A stretch of 64,000 bases of DNA from Nostoc sp. FACHB-892 (GCF_014698795.1 NZ_JACJTR010000008.1:62001-126000); one strand, 5' to 3'; counted from the first letter of the stretch, positions 25,539 to 35,512 are shown. A program made the numbers and translations. The notes: generated by a model from the sequence alone, not told the origin.

Positions 25539-26891
25539 TTACAATGCCCCTGCTGCTGTTTTATCTAATACGCCTCCACCGAAGTGAGCGGTGATGTTCA
25601 TCGCTTGCAATACTGGTAAACCATCGATTCCAGCAGGGTAATCGATAACGCTGACTGCGCCATTACCCTGGCGAAAATTCCAGAAATTTTCTAGCGGTAA
25701 ACCCAGAATGTGACAAAGTAAGGTTTTATTAGTTGCGTCGTGAGCTACTACTAATACAGTTTTGAATTGATTAGTTACTGCGGCTTCCACAATTGATTGC
25801 CAAGCTGCAACACTACGTTCCCACACCTCTTGCAAATTTTCCCCTTCAGGCATTTGCACTTGGGTTGGTACTAACCGCCAACGCTGCAACTCTCCGGGAA
25901 ACTCTTGCTCTATCTCTGTTTCTAATTTTCCTTCCCAGAGTCCGTGGCTGATTTCTCTTAAACCAGCTTGCAAGTCTAACTTTACATTAGGATGTTGTTT
26001 TAAAATAATCTCTGCTGTTTCTTTAGGGCGCAGCATTGTGCTACTTACAGCAAAATCAATCGCTACCTCTTTGAGAAATTCACCTGCTTTTTGCGACTGT
26101 TGTCTACCGTTGTCGTTGAGGGGGACATCAATTTGCCCTTGAAACCTGGTTTGGCGATTCCATTCGGTTTCACCGTGACGCACCAATAGCAACCGTATCC
26201 CTTGATGATCTGGTCGCAATGAGGGTAAAGTTTCCCCAGTGTGTTGCGTCTGATTTAAGGATTCTAGCTGGACTGGTTCGCCCAATCCCCCAGCAAAATT
26301 TAGTACAGTGATGCCACAGTTAGATTGCTGGATTGAATGGTAGCGACTTGCAGGTATTCCCAAGGCTGTGCTAATTAGGGCGCGATTAATGCCGTTATGT
26401 CCCACTATCAAAATAGTTTCACCTTGATGTTGAGACAAAATTTCTTGCCAAAACTGCCGCGCTTGTTCGTATAAAGCAAGAACAGGAAAATGTTCTCTTG
26501 TTCCTTCTGTATCATTTAGCAGCATCCGCAATTGATCGGGGCGTTGATGCCAAGTGCGATAGTCATCGGCAAACTTCTGCTTAACTTCAGCAGTCAGCAG
26601 TCCTTCCCATAAAGGGAGGTCTATTTCTAGCAGTAAATCAGAAACTTGAATTACAGCAGATTGTTCAGGATGAGTAGCTAACTCACTATGGATAATATCT
26701 GCTGTGTGTTTCGCTCGTTGCAGGGGACTGCTATAAATCGCATTAAATAAAATATTGCTGAGGGCTTTGCCTACTTTACTGGCATCGTTACGACCTTTTT
26801 CAGTTAATGTTGACGCATCAGTGCGTCCCTGAATACGCCGCTCGGTGTTATAAGCGCTTTGACCGTGGCGCACAATGATGACCTTAGTCAT
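25539..26891 (-). CDS. Double-domain histidine phosphatase (phosphoglycerate mutase-like)
   Basis: Two complete histidine-phosphatase domains are fused in 450 residues. Each has an RHG motif: VIIVRHGQSAYNTERRIQGR at residue ~4 and LLLVRHGETEWNRQTRFQGQ at ~234. Each also has a second catalytic His late in the domain (ILIVGHNGINRALI and VLVVAHDATNKTLL). The C-terminal unit resembles cyanobacterial phosphatases, some of which act on phosphoserine; the substrate here cannot be read from sequence. GGAGGG about 8 bases upstream supports ATG 26891. Both domains keep catalytic residues. Confidence 0.85.
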   Translation of the reverse strand: MTKVIIVRHGQSAYNTERRIQGRTDASTLTEKGRNDASKVGKALSNILFNAIYSSPLQRAKHTADIIHSELATHPEQSAVIQVSDLLLEIDLPLWEGLLTAEVKQKFADDYRTWHQRPDQLRMLLNDTEGTREHFPVLALYEQARQFWQEILSQHQGETILIVGHNGINRALISTALGIPASRYHSIQQSNCGITVLNFAGGLGEPVQLESLNQTQHTGETLPSLRPDHQGIRLLLVRHGETEWNRQTRFQGQIDVPLNDNGRQQSQKAGEFLKEVAIDFAVSSTMLRPKETAEIILKQHPNVKLDLQAGLREISHGLWEGKLETEIEQEFPGELQRWRLVPTQVQMPEGENLQEVWERSVAAWQSIVEAAVTNQFKTVLVVAHDATNKTLLCHILGLPLENFWNFRQGNGAVSVIDYPAGIDGLPVLQAMNITAHFGGGVLDKTAAGAL

Positions 26892-27255
26892 CTAAAAGCC
26901 CTCCTCTTATCTAGACGATTAATTCTACTGCAAAATGATTGCACAATTAGCGGCTAAGGAAGGTGCATTTAGCTAAGACGGCATTTACATCGCTGCTGGA
27001 ATTGCTGTCTCTATCGCCTTGAATATCCCACTAGCCTGTATTTTTGGAGACATGAGGGAGAATTATTTGAGATGCACTGGATTCTATTTAAGTTTTTGGT
27101 GATAATACCTAATTTACATGACTTTTAGCCTGAACTGAAAACAGCAGGCTTTCCTATGGATAAAGTTTCTGTATTTGGGCAGAATGCAAGCTCTGATGAG
27201 ATAGTGACTGCCAGCAGTAACTTTAACTTTTCACGTTATGTAGAAAAGTTCACGA

Positions 27256-27355
27256 AAATCTAACCCTCTAACCCCCTTCCCGACACGGGAAGGAGGAAAA
27301 TTCAAAGTCTCTCTCCTTAAAGGAAGAGAGAAATAGAAGTGAGGTTTTCAGATAC
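27256..27355. repeat. Dispersed palindromic repeat, uninterrupted copy
   Basis: This copy shows the intact order 'aaccctctaa', 'cccttcccgacacgggaagg', 'ctctctccttaaaggaagag', 'gaggttttc'. The homologous copy at 42553-42850 is split by a 192-bp element, which makes this one a useful empty-site reference. Confidence 0.7.
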
Positions 27356-27411
27356 CGTGAAAAGTCAGGGTAATAACCAAGGTCAAAAAAAAAGGAAAGG
27401 GTAGAGAAGAA

Positions 27412-27438
27412 GAGCCAATACATAAAGTATTGGCTCTA
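27412..27438 (-). terminator. Terminator hairpin for the small secreted protein
   Basis: An 11-bp perfect stem (27412-27422 / 27428-27438) with a 5-base loop lies 59 bp past the stop of the gene at 27498-27866. On the minus strand it is followed within ~20 bases by a run of eight or nine T residues. Confidence 0.6.
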
Positions 27439-27497
27439 AAACAACAATAAATAAGGGATCTACATTCAAAACTACAGCATCAAATTTTATAGCTGAA

Positions 27498-27866
27498 TTA
27501 TTCTCCCTCTAAATCGAACTGTACTTGCAATCGGTCATTTTCACTCCCAGACTGAGCCGGCGCTAAGAAAACAGAAATGTCTGGTAATGATAATGATTCG
27601 TTAAACTCGATTCTAACTGGAGTTTTATTCTCTCTTGTATTATTATTGTTGGAAATGCTTGTTCGATTAGTTTGCTCAAAAAAACTTCTAAAGTCATCTT
27701 GGGCTGTTCTATTATTAATTCCAACTAGAGAATCACCAGTTAATCTGTATTGTCCTGGATTTAAGCTTGATATTGGTGACGACTGTGCGTACACCTGGCT
27801 TTCTAAGCTTGCAAAGCCTGCCATAATCCCTAAGAAAGCAATAATTTTGGTGTTCATTTGTTTCAT
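27498..27866 (-). CDS. Small secreted protein of unknown function
   Basis: This 122-residue protein has a clear signal peptide (TKIIAFLGIMAGFASLESQV, then YAQSS as likely cleavage site). The mature part contains PGQYRLTGDSLVGINNRTAQ and an Asn-rich middle, ending in VQFDLEGE. No domain is recognised. ATG 27866 or ATG 27857 could be used; GGATGAAAC before the second is a weak ribosome-binding site. A terminator follows, supporting a real monocistronic gene. Confidence 0.6.
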   Translation of the reverse strand: MKQMNTKIIAFLGIMAGFASLESQVYAQSSPISSLNPGQYRLTGDSLVGINNRTAQDDFRSFFEQTNRTSISNNNNTRENKTPVRIEFNESLSLPDISVFLAPAQSGSENDRLQVQFDLEGE

Positions 27867-28025
27867 CCAAATTATCTTTAATATTGCTCGTCTATTATTC
27901 TCTGGGAAAATTATTTTGATTTACTCTATTGTTAGGTGCTACTACAATAATTTTATTGCGTATATACTTAGCTTGTCAATGATTACGTTGTTTTAAGCAT
28001 TACCAAGCTATAGCCTTGGCATCTC

Positions 28026-28295
28026 TTAGTAAATTGGATTATCTAGTTCAGTTGCCAAGCAATCGCAGTTAATTTCGTTAAAATATACCAAGCTTAAATC
28101 AGGGATATTGTCAGGTACATCAGGTACATCAGTTACATTGGCTCGTTTAGTGGCAATCACTGTCTGACAACAAGCTTCTTCTCTACGATGCTGTGCGATC
28201 GCATCTAGCCCAATTTGCCACAAGACCGAAAAGCGATCGCTAATCAATATCATTCTTGTTCTAAAATCCCTGGTAATCAAGCAGACATAATACAA
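28026..28295 (-). CDS. Doubtful small ORF
   Basis: An 89-codon frame (core MILISDRFSVLWQIGLDAIA, tail with TDVPDVPDNIPDLSL) includes two GCGATCGC-type words. No domain, signal peptide or ribosome-binding site is seen. Composition is not strongly coding. It may be a gene remnant. Confidence 0.2.
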   Translation of the reverse strand: MYYVCLITRDFRTRMILISDRFSVLWQIGLDAIAQHRREEACCQTVIATKRANVTDVPDVPDNIPDLSLVYFNEINCDCLATELDNPIY

Positions 28296-28450
28296 CTACC
28301 TAAAGGCTCAAAATTTAGTGTTATGGAAACAAAGCCTTCTTGGGTGATGGGCTTAAAATAAGAAAGCGGTAAACTCAAAAGATAACAAGATAGCAATTCC
28401 TTTGACTATCAGTTAACCTCAACTTTCGCTTCCCATACTTGGGAAAGTAT

Positions 28451-29491
28451 ATGCCACAGCTTCTAATCATTGTGTTTTTTGTTCTGTTAGGTTCAGCACT
28501 TTGTTCTAGTGTAGAAACAGCCCTCTTCTCTGTTTCGATACTGAGAGTCAGACAATTAGCACAATCAAATAACCCATCAGCAGTGAGACTTTTAGCGATT
28601 CGTGAAAACATGAATCGGCCTATTGCGACTATTGTCATCCTCAACAATACTTTCAATATCATTGGGAGTATTCTCACAGGTAGCATTGCTACTCAAGTAT
28701 TAGGAGACAAATGGCTTGGTGTATTTTCAGGAATATTGACATTCTTGATTATCATTTTTGGTGAAATCATCCCCAAGACAATTGGAGAGCGTTATTCTGA
28801 GCAAATCGCTATATTTGCAGCCCTACCTGTGGCTGGACTTGCTATCGCTTTTACACCCTTAGTCTGGATTCTAGAAAATGTTACTGCACCCTTTGCCAAA
28901 GGGAAAAAACGACCAACGACGAATGAGGCTGAAATAAAGCTGTTGGCGAAAATTGGACATCAAGAGGGAATTATCGAAAGTGATGAGGCAGAAATGATCC
29001 AGCGAGTGTTTAGATTAAATGATGTGACAGCATCTGATTTAATGACACCCCGAATTATGCTGACGTACATCCACGGGGATATGACTCTTGCTGAGGCGAA
29101 AGCAAACATTATTGCGTCTCAACATACCCGGATTATTGTGATAGATGAATCTCTTGATGAAGTAATTGGATACGCCTTAAAACAGAATTTATTGACAGCA
29201 ATGATTGAAGGAAGTAACAATCGAAAAATCGCTACTTTGACTCGAAAAGTTAACTTTGTCCCGGAAATAATTCGGGCAGATAAACTGTTGAAAAACTTCA
29301 TAGAAGCTCGTGAACATCTAGCAGTAGTGGTAGACGAATATGGAAGCATCGCTGGTGTAATCACTTTGGAAGATGTGCTTGAGGTGATAACTGGTGAAAT
29401 TGTAGATGAGACTGATAGAACTGTTGATTTACAAGAAATTGCCCGCAAGAAGCGAGAAAAAATGTTGCAGTCTATGAATACTGGAAATTAA
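28451..29491 (+). CDS. CNNM/DUF21-CBS membrane protein (HlyC/CorC family)
   Basis: This 346-residue protein has a four-helix DUF21/CNNM membrane domain (residues ~1-160: ALCSSVETALFSVSILRVRQ, FGEIIPKTIGERYSEQIA) and a CBS pair (~190-315: TASDLMTPRIMLTYIHGDMT, VVVDEYGSIAGVITLEDVLE). The family includes magnesium/cobalt transport-related proteins; transport specificity cannot be read from sequence. It ends about 35 residues after the CBS pair and lacks the C-terminal transporter-associated domain of longer (~430-residue) relatives. ATG 28451 is preferred over TTG 28439. Confidence 0.85.
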   Translation: MPQLLIIVFFVLLGSALCSSVETALFSVSILRVRQLAQSNNPSAVRLLAIRENMNRPIATIVILNNTFNIIGSILTGSIATQVLGDKWLGVFSGILTFLIIIFGEIIPKTIGERYSEQIAIFAALPVAGLAIAFTPLVWILENVTAPFAKGKKRPTTNEAEIKLLAKIGHQEGIIESDEAEMIQRVFRLNDVTASDLMTPRIMLTYIHGDMTLAEAKANIIASQHTRIIVIDESLDEVIGYALKQNLLTAMIEGSNNRKIATLTRKVNFVPEIIRADKLLKNFIEAREHLAVVVDEYGSIAGVITLEDVLEVITGEIVDETDRTVDLQEIARKKREKMLQSMNTGN

Positions 29492-30078
29492 GCTTAATTC
29501 TGCCTGGATATCACAAATAATCTGCATTGTCTCGACGCTGACTGTGCAGACTCTTTTTCAATGTAGCTTCAGTAAAAAACTACAGATTGCTGATAACACG
29601 GATTTTATATTTAGTAGTAGATTGATACTATTGCAAGTATACTGATGCAAATATAGGACTCATATTTGATTTTTGAACAAAACTCAGTACACCTTTATTC
29701 CTTCTTCCCAGCCCCCAGTCTCCAATAAAGAGTCCCTTACCTCTACGAGTGATTCAGAAATCAAATCGGATTGTTATATTTACAAATTATAATTATATAA
29801 AAAGTAGAAACATTGTATTTGTTGTGTGTTTTAATAAAGTTAGATAAATAAGATAATAAAAACTTGAAAATGTTCAGTATCCTACTTTATAACCACAATC
29901 TACTTGGTTAAGCGATCGCTCTTGCATTTATGGTGAAATAAACTAAAGTAACTAGTTCAGCAATCAGCTGTCTTTTCACTAACCTCCATCTTCCATCAGT
30001 TGCCAACTTGACATCAAATGCACTAAGCTAGCTCTAGCGCAAGGGGCTTCGCGCTGACTCTGTTTGGTTGGGCAAAAA
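29492..30078. other. AT-rich intergenic region
   Basis: 587 bp with no supported ORF. One GCGATCGC octamer lies at ~29911. Nothing else stands out. Confidence 0.5.
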
Positions 30079-31284
30079 ATGGATTTTAGTCAAACTTTAA
30101 TTGCAAAAAGTGATGCCATTCTTGATCAATGGGTAGAAGCGGTTTACCAAGATGAACAAATTGAAGCTACTAATGAACTTACTTTTAAAGCTGTACGAGA
30201 TAGCTTACCCCGCGTTTTAAAGGCGTTAGCAACAGTACTTTCTGAATCTGAAACGAGCGATTTGCAGACAGTAGTAGATGCAAGTTTAGAACACGGTACA
30301 CTTCGCGCCCAACAGGGATTTGAGCCAGAGGAAATTGCACGAGAGTATCGTTTACTCCGGTTTGTGATTTTTGCTTTTTTAGAAGAAGATTTATTACAAG
30401 GATCTGCACAAGAAGTACTAAGAGCTGTTCGCCTGATTGATACAGTAATTGATGAAGCGATCGCCCGTTGTTTTAACAGTTATACTCAAGGGAGATTACA
30501 AGAGCTTAAACAGCTCCAAAGTCAGTTGCGGTTGACTAACCAAGAGCTAACTCGTTTGGTTCGCGCCAATCAAGATAGCCTCTCTCATTTGGCTCATGAA
30601 CTGAAAACGCCCCTCACTTCAATCATCGGTTACGCAGACTTATTTCTGCGCCAGCAGCGTCAACAAGCAGAACTCAAAGACAGCTATGCAAATCTTGAAA
30701 GTATTGAGCGAGTTCTCAAGAATGGTAGACTTCTTGTCCGATTAATTAACGATACTCTGGAAATTTCGCGCTATGATGCCGGACAGATGAAATTGCAGCC
30801 TACTTTAACTGATGTGCGTAGTTTAATCAACTTCATTTTAGAAATGATTGAGCCATTAGCGCGTGCTAAAGAATTATCTTTGGTTGTTGAATGCGAACAT
30901 GCTCCAAGTCAAGTTAGCACAGATCCTCTTCGGCTTCAGCAAATTCTAACAAATCTGCTGAGTAATGCAATTCGCTACACAGAATCTGGTTCAATTCATT
31001 TAGAGTGCTGGACGATATCTCAACAGCAGTGGGCTATCTCAGTTACTGATAGTGGTATTGGTATTTCTCCAGATGCTCAAGCACAAATCTTCAATCCCTA
31101 TTTTCGTGAAGTAACTGCTCGCCAAGTGCAAAGTTCTGATGGTACAGGATTAGGTTTAGCAATAGTTTCTCGATTGGTTCAGTTAATGCATGGTGAAATT
31201 AAAGTAGATTCACAGCTAGGAAAAGGGTCTACATTTACAGTAATTTTGCCATTAGAAACAATGCCTACGACAGGCTACACCTAG
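30079..31284 (+). CDS. Orphan sensor histidine kinase with RsbRD-like N-terminal domain
   Basis: This 401-residue protein has no transmembrane helix. The N-terminus (~1-150) is all-helical and resembles the RsbRD/globin-like sensor (DAILDQWVEAVYQDEQIEAT, GFEPEEIAREYRLLRFVIFA). A coiled-coil linker (LQELKQLQSQLRLTNQELTR) leads to HisKA with HELKTPLTSIIGY (His ~174) and to HATPase_c with N-box QQILTNLLSNAIRYT, G1 DSGIGI, and G2 DGTGLGLAIVSRLVQ. All catalytic boxes are intact. No response regulator is adjacent, so the partner is unknown. The start is ATG 30079, with TTG 30064 as an alternative. Confidence 0.88.
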   Translation: MDFSQTLIAKSDAILDQWVEAVYQDEQIEATNELTFKAVRDSLPRVLKALATVLSESETSDLQTVVDASLEHGTLRAQQGFEPEEIAREYRLLRFVIFAFLEEDLLQGSAQEVLRAVRLIDTVIDEAIARCFNSYTQGRLQELKQLQSQLRLTNQELTRLVRANQDSLSHLAHELKTPLTSIIGYADLFLRQQRQQAELKDSYANLESIERVLKNGRLLVRLINDTLEISRYDAGQMKLQPTLTDVRSLINFILEMIEPLARAKELSLVVECEHAPSQVSTDPLRLQQILTNLLSNAIRYTESGSIHLECWTISQQQWAISVTDSGIGISPDAQAQIFNPYFREVTARQVQSSDGTGLGLAIVSRLVQLMHGEIKVDSQLGKGSTFTVILPLETMPTTGYT

Positions 31285-31615
31285 GCTCAGATATGACTAT
31301 CGAAACGCTTTGGAGTCATTAGTCATTAGTCATTGGACTAATGGCTAAATCCGTGGATGGTTATTTGGACACCCCTTGAGGGGATGCAATTCCCGCCGAT
31401 TTTTTTGACTTTTGCCTTGCTGTACTAGCCGTGCTTGATCGTAGAGATTCCAACTCATACTGTCTTTTTCTGACTTAACCGCAACAATTGTGACCCTCTT
31501 CAGTTCGAGAAGACAAACGTGTTACAGAATATTAACTCGCACATGGCCTTAACAAAGTACTCCTAAGATTAAAACATTAACAGATATCAAACATCATCTA
31601 AGTAAGGAGAATAAG
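31285..31615. other. Intergenic region with repeat remnants
   Basis: It has 'agtcattagtcattagtcat' heptamer copies at ~31316-31335 and a solo right end of the CTAGTAC repeat at 31402-31428. AAGGAG at 31604-31609 is the ribosome-binding site of the SIMPL gene. No ORF. Confidence 0.5.
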
Positions 31616-33082
31616 ATGGCTGACACAAATAATCTCACAGGTGCGAGTGAGCAGGCTCTTGTGTTCATCGCTCCCCTGACTAGTATCACTAATGCAAACA
31701 CTGCTCAGGTATTGGAAGTTACTGGTCAAGGAGAGGTCACTGTTCCTACTACTTTAACTGAGGTGCAACTGGGGATTGAAGTACAGGGAGAAACCGCAAC
31801 CGAAGTTCAAGAACAAGTTGCCGAACGTTCAACAGCAGTAGTTGATGTGCTGCAAAACCTTGGGGCACAAGAACTTCAAACTACATCTATTCAACTAAAT
31901 CCCGTCTTTAGCTTTGAAAATGGTACTCAAACCTTAACTGGCTTTCGAGGAATCAATACACTTCAGTTTGAGTTACCAACGGAGCGAGCTGGGGCAGCAA
32001 TTGACACAGCTATCCAAGCAGGCGCGAATGTAATACAGAATATAAGCTTTACTGCCTCAGACGAAGCATTGCAGCAGGCACGCCTGCAAGTTCTTAGCGA
32101 AGCTGTTAAAGACGCTCAAGCTCAGGCTGGGGCTGTTTTTAATACCTTGCAGTTAACCCCCGGAGAGATTATTAATATTGATATTAACTCAGCTAACAAT
32201 CCTAGCCCATCTCCTTTGCTGTTTAATGTAGCAGAAGATAGGGCTTTGACAGCAGGTGCTACAACTCCGATTATTGGTAGTCCTGAGACGATAGAAGCTA
32301 GTGTTTCTTTAGATATCAGTTATTCTCCAAATTCAGTAGGCACTCTCGCTTCGGCTACTGATATCACAGGTGCGAGTGAGCAGGCGCTTGGGTTCATCGC
32401 TCCCCTGACTAGTAGCACTAATCCAAACACTGCTCAGGTATTGGAAGTTACTGGTCAAGGAGAGGTCACTGTTCCTACTACTTTAACTGAGGTGCAACTG
32501 GGGATTGAAGTACAGGGAGAAACCGCAACCGAAGTTCAAGAACAAGTTGCCGAACGTTCAACAGCAGTAGTTGATGTGCTGCAAAACCTTGGGGCACAAG
32601 AACTTCAAACTACATCTATTCAACTAAATCCCGTCTTTAGCTTTGAAAATGGTACTCAAACCTTAACTGGCTTTCGAGGAATCAATACACTTCAGTTTGA
32701 GTTACCAACGGAGCGAGCTGGGGCAGCAATTGACACAGCTATCCAAGCAGGCGCGAATGTAATACAGAATATAAGCTTTACTGCCTCAGACGAAGCATTG
32801 CAGCAGGCACGCCTGCAAGTTCTTAGCGAAGCTGTTAAAGACGCTCAAGCTCAGGCTGGGGCTGTTTTTAATACCTTGCAGTTAACCCCCGGAGAGATTA
32901 TTAATATTGATATTAACTCAGCTAACAATCCTAGCCCATCTCCTTTGCTGTTTAATGTAGCAGAAGATAGGGCTTTGACAGCAGGTGCTACAACTCCGAT
33001 TATTGGTAGTCCTGAGACGATAGAAGCTAGTGTTTCTCTAGACATTCTTTATTTTCCAGCTCCAGTAGGACTCTCGACTTAG
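31616..33082 (+). CDS. Tandemly duplicated SIMPL (DUF541) domain protein
   Basis: This 488-residue protein consists of two SIMPL domains in tandem. Each has VLEVTGQGEVTVPTTLTEVQ, NLGAQELQTTSIQLNPVFSF and GFRGINTLQFELP. They are almost identical at the DNA level (period 729 bp), so the duplication is very recent or kept identical by conversion. SIMPL proteins are often periplasmic; here no signal peptide precedes the first domain, so location is unclear. AAGGAG at 31604-31609 fixes the ATG at 31616. The TAG stop lies at the edge of a dispersed repeat. Confidence 0.85.
   Translation: MADTNNLTGASEQALVFIAPLTSITNANTAQVLEVTGQGEVTVPTTLTEVQLGIEVQGETATEVQEQVAERSTAVVDVLQNLGAQELQTTSIQLNPVFSFENGTQTLTGFRGINTLQFELPTERAGAAIDTAIQAGANVIQNISFTASDEALQQARLQVLSEAVKDAQAQAGAVFNTLQLTPGEIINIDINSANNPSPSPLLFNVAEDRALTAGATTPIIGSPETIEASVSLDISYSPNSVGTLASATDITGASEQALGFIAPLTSSTNPNTAQVLEVTGQGEVTVPTTLTEVQLGIEVQGETATEVQEQVAERSTAVVDVLQNLGAQELQTTSIQLNPVFSFENGTQTLTGFRGINTLQFELPTERAGAAIDTAIQAGANVIQNISFTASDEALQQARLQVLSEAVKDAQAQAGAVFNTLQLTPGEIINIDINSANNPSPSPLLFNVAEDRALTAGATTPIIGSPETIEASVSLDILYFPAPVGLST
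31636..33057 (+). repeat. 729-bp near-perfect in-frame tandem duplication
   Basis: Unit 1 starts at 31636 and unit 2 at 32365 (cacaggtgcgagtgagcagg in both). Differences are a handful of bases near the unit starts (for example GTGTTC/GGGTTC and ATCACT/AGCACT) and at the ends. 729 is a multiple of three, so the frame is kept. Confidence 0.92.
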
Positions 33083-33174
33083 TACACCACGGCGTAAATA
33101 GAGCAACCATTTAAAATCTCTAAAGAGCTTATTCCGTAACACTTTTGACTTTTGACTTTCGCCTTGTAGTACTA
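33079..33174. repeat. CTAGTAC dispersed repeat, copy A
   Basis: A ~96-bp element that begins ttagtacaccacggcgtaaa and ends ttgactttcgccttgtagta with a final ctag; the ends are imperfect inverted repeats. A second full copy is at 57734-57831, with solo ends at 23440 and 31402. The TAG stop of the SIMPL gene (33080-33082) is part of this element. Confidence 0.7.
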
Positions 33175-33241
33175 GCTCTTTGTGAATTTCAATGAACTTA
33201 AGCTGGTGCGTTACACTCCATGAACGCACCCTAGCAATTAC

Positions 33242-35512
33242 CTACTCGTCAATTTGACCAACGCGGCGGATATTCAAAATATCGCTCATTTTCTTAATTT
33301 GGACAAACACTTGCTCTAGTTGAGAGCGATCGCGTATATCTATTCCTAAGTCGATCAATGCAGGTTGACCAACAGAGGTTTTCACCTGAGCATGACGAAC
33401 ATTGATTCCTTGGTCACTCAACCTTGACAAAATATCCTTTAGCACCCCTACGCGATCAAGAGCTTCAATTTGAACATCCACAGGATACGTGTGCGGACGA
33501 CCACTATTTTCGGCGGCTGGGTTCCACTTAACTGGTACTAAGCGCTCATACTCTACAGTCTCCAGATTATTACAGCCTTGGCGATGAATTGAAATCCCCC
33601 TACCTCGCGTCACCACACCAATAATCGGTTCGCCAGGAATTGGGGTACAACATCCAGCTAAATAATATACCAACCCCTCTACCCCAATAATTGGCGAATC
33701 TGTGGAGCGGGAGGTGGTTGGCGGTGCATCTCGTAAAGCTTTTGATGTAGTTGGTTCTTTGGGAATAAATAAAGGCACGGTGGAAACTGGTTGATGTGCC
33801 TTCGCCACTTCTCGCCAACGATTTAGCACCAAGTTCAAGGTAACTTCTCCGTAACCCAAACCGGCAAGTAAATCGTCTACGCTGTGGTAGTTACACTTTT
33901 GGGCGACAGTCTCCATTGCATCAGACTTCAACAGACTATCAAAACCAGTTTTACCAAGTTCCTTTTCTAACAATTCCCGTCCACGGGCGACATTTTCTTC
34001 GCGGCGCGATCGCTTGTACCATTGTTTTATCCGATATTTCGCCGCCGAACTTCTGACAAAGTTCAACCAATCCAAACTCGGATGGCAGTTCTTTTGAGTG
34101 AGAACCTCTACAATATCGCCATTATGTAGCCGCGTTGATAGAGATACCATTCGTCCATTCACCCGCGCCCCTGAACAATGGTTTCCCACTTCCGTATGAA
34201 TGCGATAAGCAAAATCTACAGTGGTCGAACCGGGGCTTAAAGGCACAACATCCCCCTTAGGGGTGAAGACATAGACATCATCTTCAAATAGATTATCTTT
34301 GACGCTATCAAGATATTCTTGTGCATCTTTAAGATCAGTTTGCCATTCCAGCAGCTGTCGCAGCCAAGTAAACTTGTCATCTGTCGCTGTCAAATGGCTA
34401 ATACTAGAACCTCCTGTTTCTTTGTACTTCCAATGAGCGGCAATCCCATACTCGGCGATATGATGCATTTCGATTGTCCGAATTTGCACCTCTAAAGGAC
34501 GGCCAGTTAGTCCAATCACCCCAGTATGCAGCGACTGGTAACGATTAGGTTTTGGCAGTCCAATGTAGTCTTTAAATCTCCCAGGAATTGGGCGAAAAGC
34601 ATCATGAACCACCGCCAACGCCCGATAGCATTCTTCATTGGTTTGAACAATAATCCGCAGCGCCGCCAAATCGTAAATTTCATGAAATTCCTTTTGCTGG
34701 CGGTGCATTTTTTGGTAAATGCTATAAAGGTGCTTGGGACGACCGCTAATTTCCTGAAAGCGGATTCCGGCTTGCTGCAAACGCTCTTGCAACATATTCG
34801 TAGCTTTAGCCAATTTCTCTTCTCGCGCCGTCCGTTTTTCGGAAACATGCTCTTGCATTTGGCGGTAGGCTTCCGGTTCCAAATACTTAAAAGCCAAATC
34901 TTCCAGTTCCCATTTAATTCGCCAAATCCCCAAGCGATTGGCTAGAGGCGCGAATATATCTCGCGTTTCTTGGGCACTGCGGCGGCGACTGGCCTCTGAC
35001 ATATATTGTAAAGTTCGCATATTATGCAAACGATCTGCCAATTTCACCACAATAACCCGAATATCTTGCGCCATTGCCAAAAACATCCGCCGGAAGTTTT
35101 CGGCTTGGCTTTCGGTTTTGCTAGTGAAATTGATTTTAGAAAGCTTGGTGACACCTTCAACCAATTGCCGCACTTCTGGTCCAAAGCGTTCTTCTATTTC
35201 TTGACTTGTTACTTCTGTATCTTCAACGACATCATGAAGAAATCCAGCTGCTATCATAGCAGCACTGCCACCCAAGTCACGCAACAATTCAGCCACAGCA
35301 ATGGGATGAGCAATGTATGGTTCTCCTGATTTGCGGTATTGACCTTGATGCAGTTGGTAAGCAAATTCAAATGCGCGACCAATTAAGACGGCATCACTAT
35401 GCCTTCGGTCATCTTCCACCACGCTGTTACTTGTAGATGACTCCTTCAAACATTTCTTTAACCATTCTGGAATGGTTAGATCAACTGATGAATTTATAGC
35501 TAGACTGCTCAT
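33242..35512 (-). CDS. relA: Bifunctional (p)ppGpp synthetase/hydrolase, RelA/SpoT
   Basis: This 756-residue Rel enzyme makes and degrades the stringent alarmone. In order: the HD hydrolase (GFLHDVVEDTEVTSQEIEER at ~85-105, ADRLHNMRTL), the synthetase (RIIVQTNEECYRALAVVHDA, GRFKDYIGLPKPNRYQSLHT, LEVQIRTIEMHHIAEYGIAA), TGS (DDVYVFTPKGDVVPLSPGST), and a C-terminal ACT region (YPVDVQIEALDRVGVLKDIL). Both catalytic halves keep their motifs, so it is probably bifunctional, as in other cyanobacteria with a single Rel. It is divergent from patD, with 297 bp between. Confidence 0.95.
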   Translation of the reverse strand: MSSLAINSSVDLTIPEWLKKCLKESSTSNSVVEDDRRHSDAVLIGRAFEFAYQLHQGQYRKSGEPYIAHPIAVAELLRDLGGSAAMIAAGFLHDVVEDTEVTSQEIEERFGPEVRQLVEGVTKLSKINFTSKTESQAENFRRMFLAMAQDIRVIVVKLADRLHNMRTLQYMSEASRRRSAQETRDIFAPLANRLGIWRIKWELEDLAFKYLEPEAYRQMQEHVSEKRTAREEKLAKATNMLQERLQQAGIRFQEISGRPKHLYSIYQKMHRQQKEFHEIYDLAALRIIVQTNEECYRALAVVHDAFRPIPGRFKDYIGLPKPNRYQSLHTGVIGLTGRPLEVQIRTIEMHHIAEYGIAAHWKYKETGGSSISHLTATDDKFTWLRQLLEWQTDLKDAQEYLDSVKDNLFEDDVYVFTPKGDVVPLSPGSTTVDFAYRIHTEVGNHCSGARVNGRMVSLSTRLHNGDIVEVLTQKNCHPSLDWLNFVRSSAAKYRIKQWYKRSRREENVARGRELLEKELGKTGFDSLLKSDAMETVAQKCNYHSVDDLLAGLGYGEVTLNLVLNRWREVAKAHQPVSTVPLFIPKEPTTSKALRDAPPTTSRSTDSPIIGVEGLVYYLAGCCTPIPGEPIIGVVTRGRGISIHRQGCNNLETVEYERLVPVKWNPAAENSGRPHTYPVDVQIEALDRVGVLKDILSRLSDQGINVRHAQVKTSVGQPALIDLGIDIRDRSQLEQVFVQIKKMSDILNIRRVGQIDE

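Larger units (their letters stand above)
26892..27497. other. Intergenic region with dispersed palindromic repeat
   Basis: It contains a repeat at 27256-27355 (ctaaccccctt ... gggaagg ... ctctctccttaaaggaagag) that recurs at 42553-42850, plus a hairpin at 27412-27438. No gene is supported. Confidence 0.5.

Noticed and set aside
31636-33057. CRISPR-like or satellite repeats
   Set aside because: The repeats here, at 37.8 kb and at 9.3 kb are long coding units in frame; there are no short direct repeats with unique spacers anywhere in the window.
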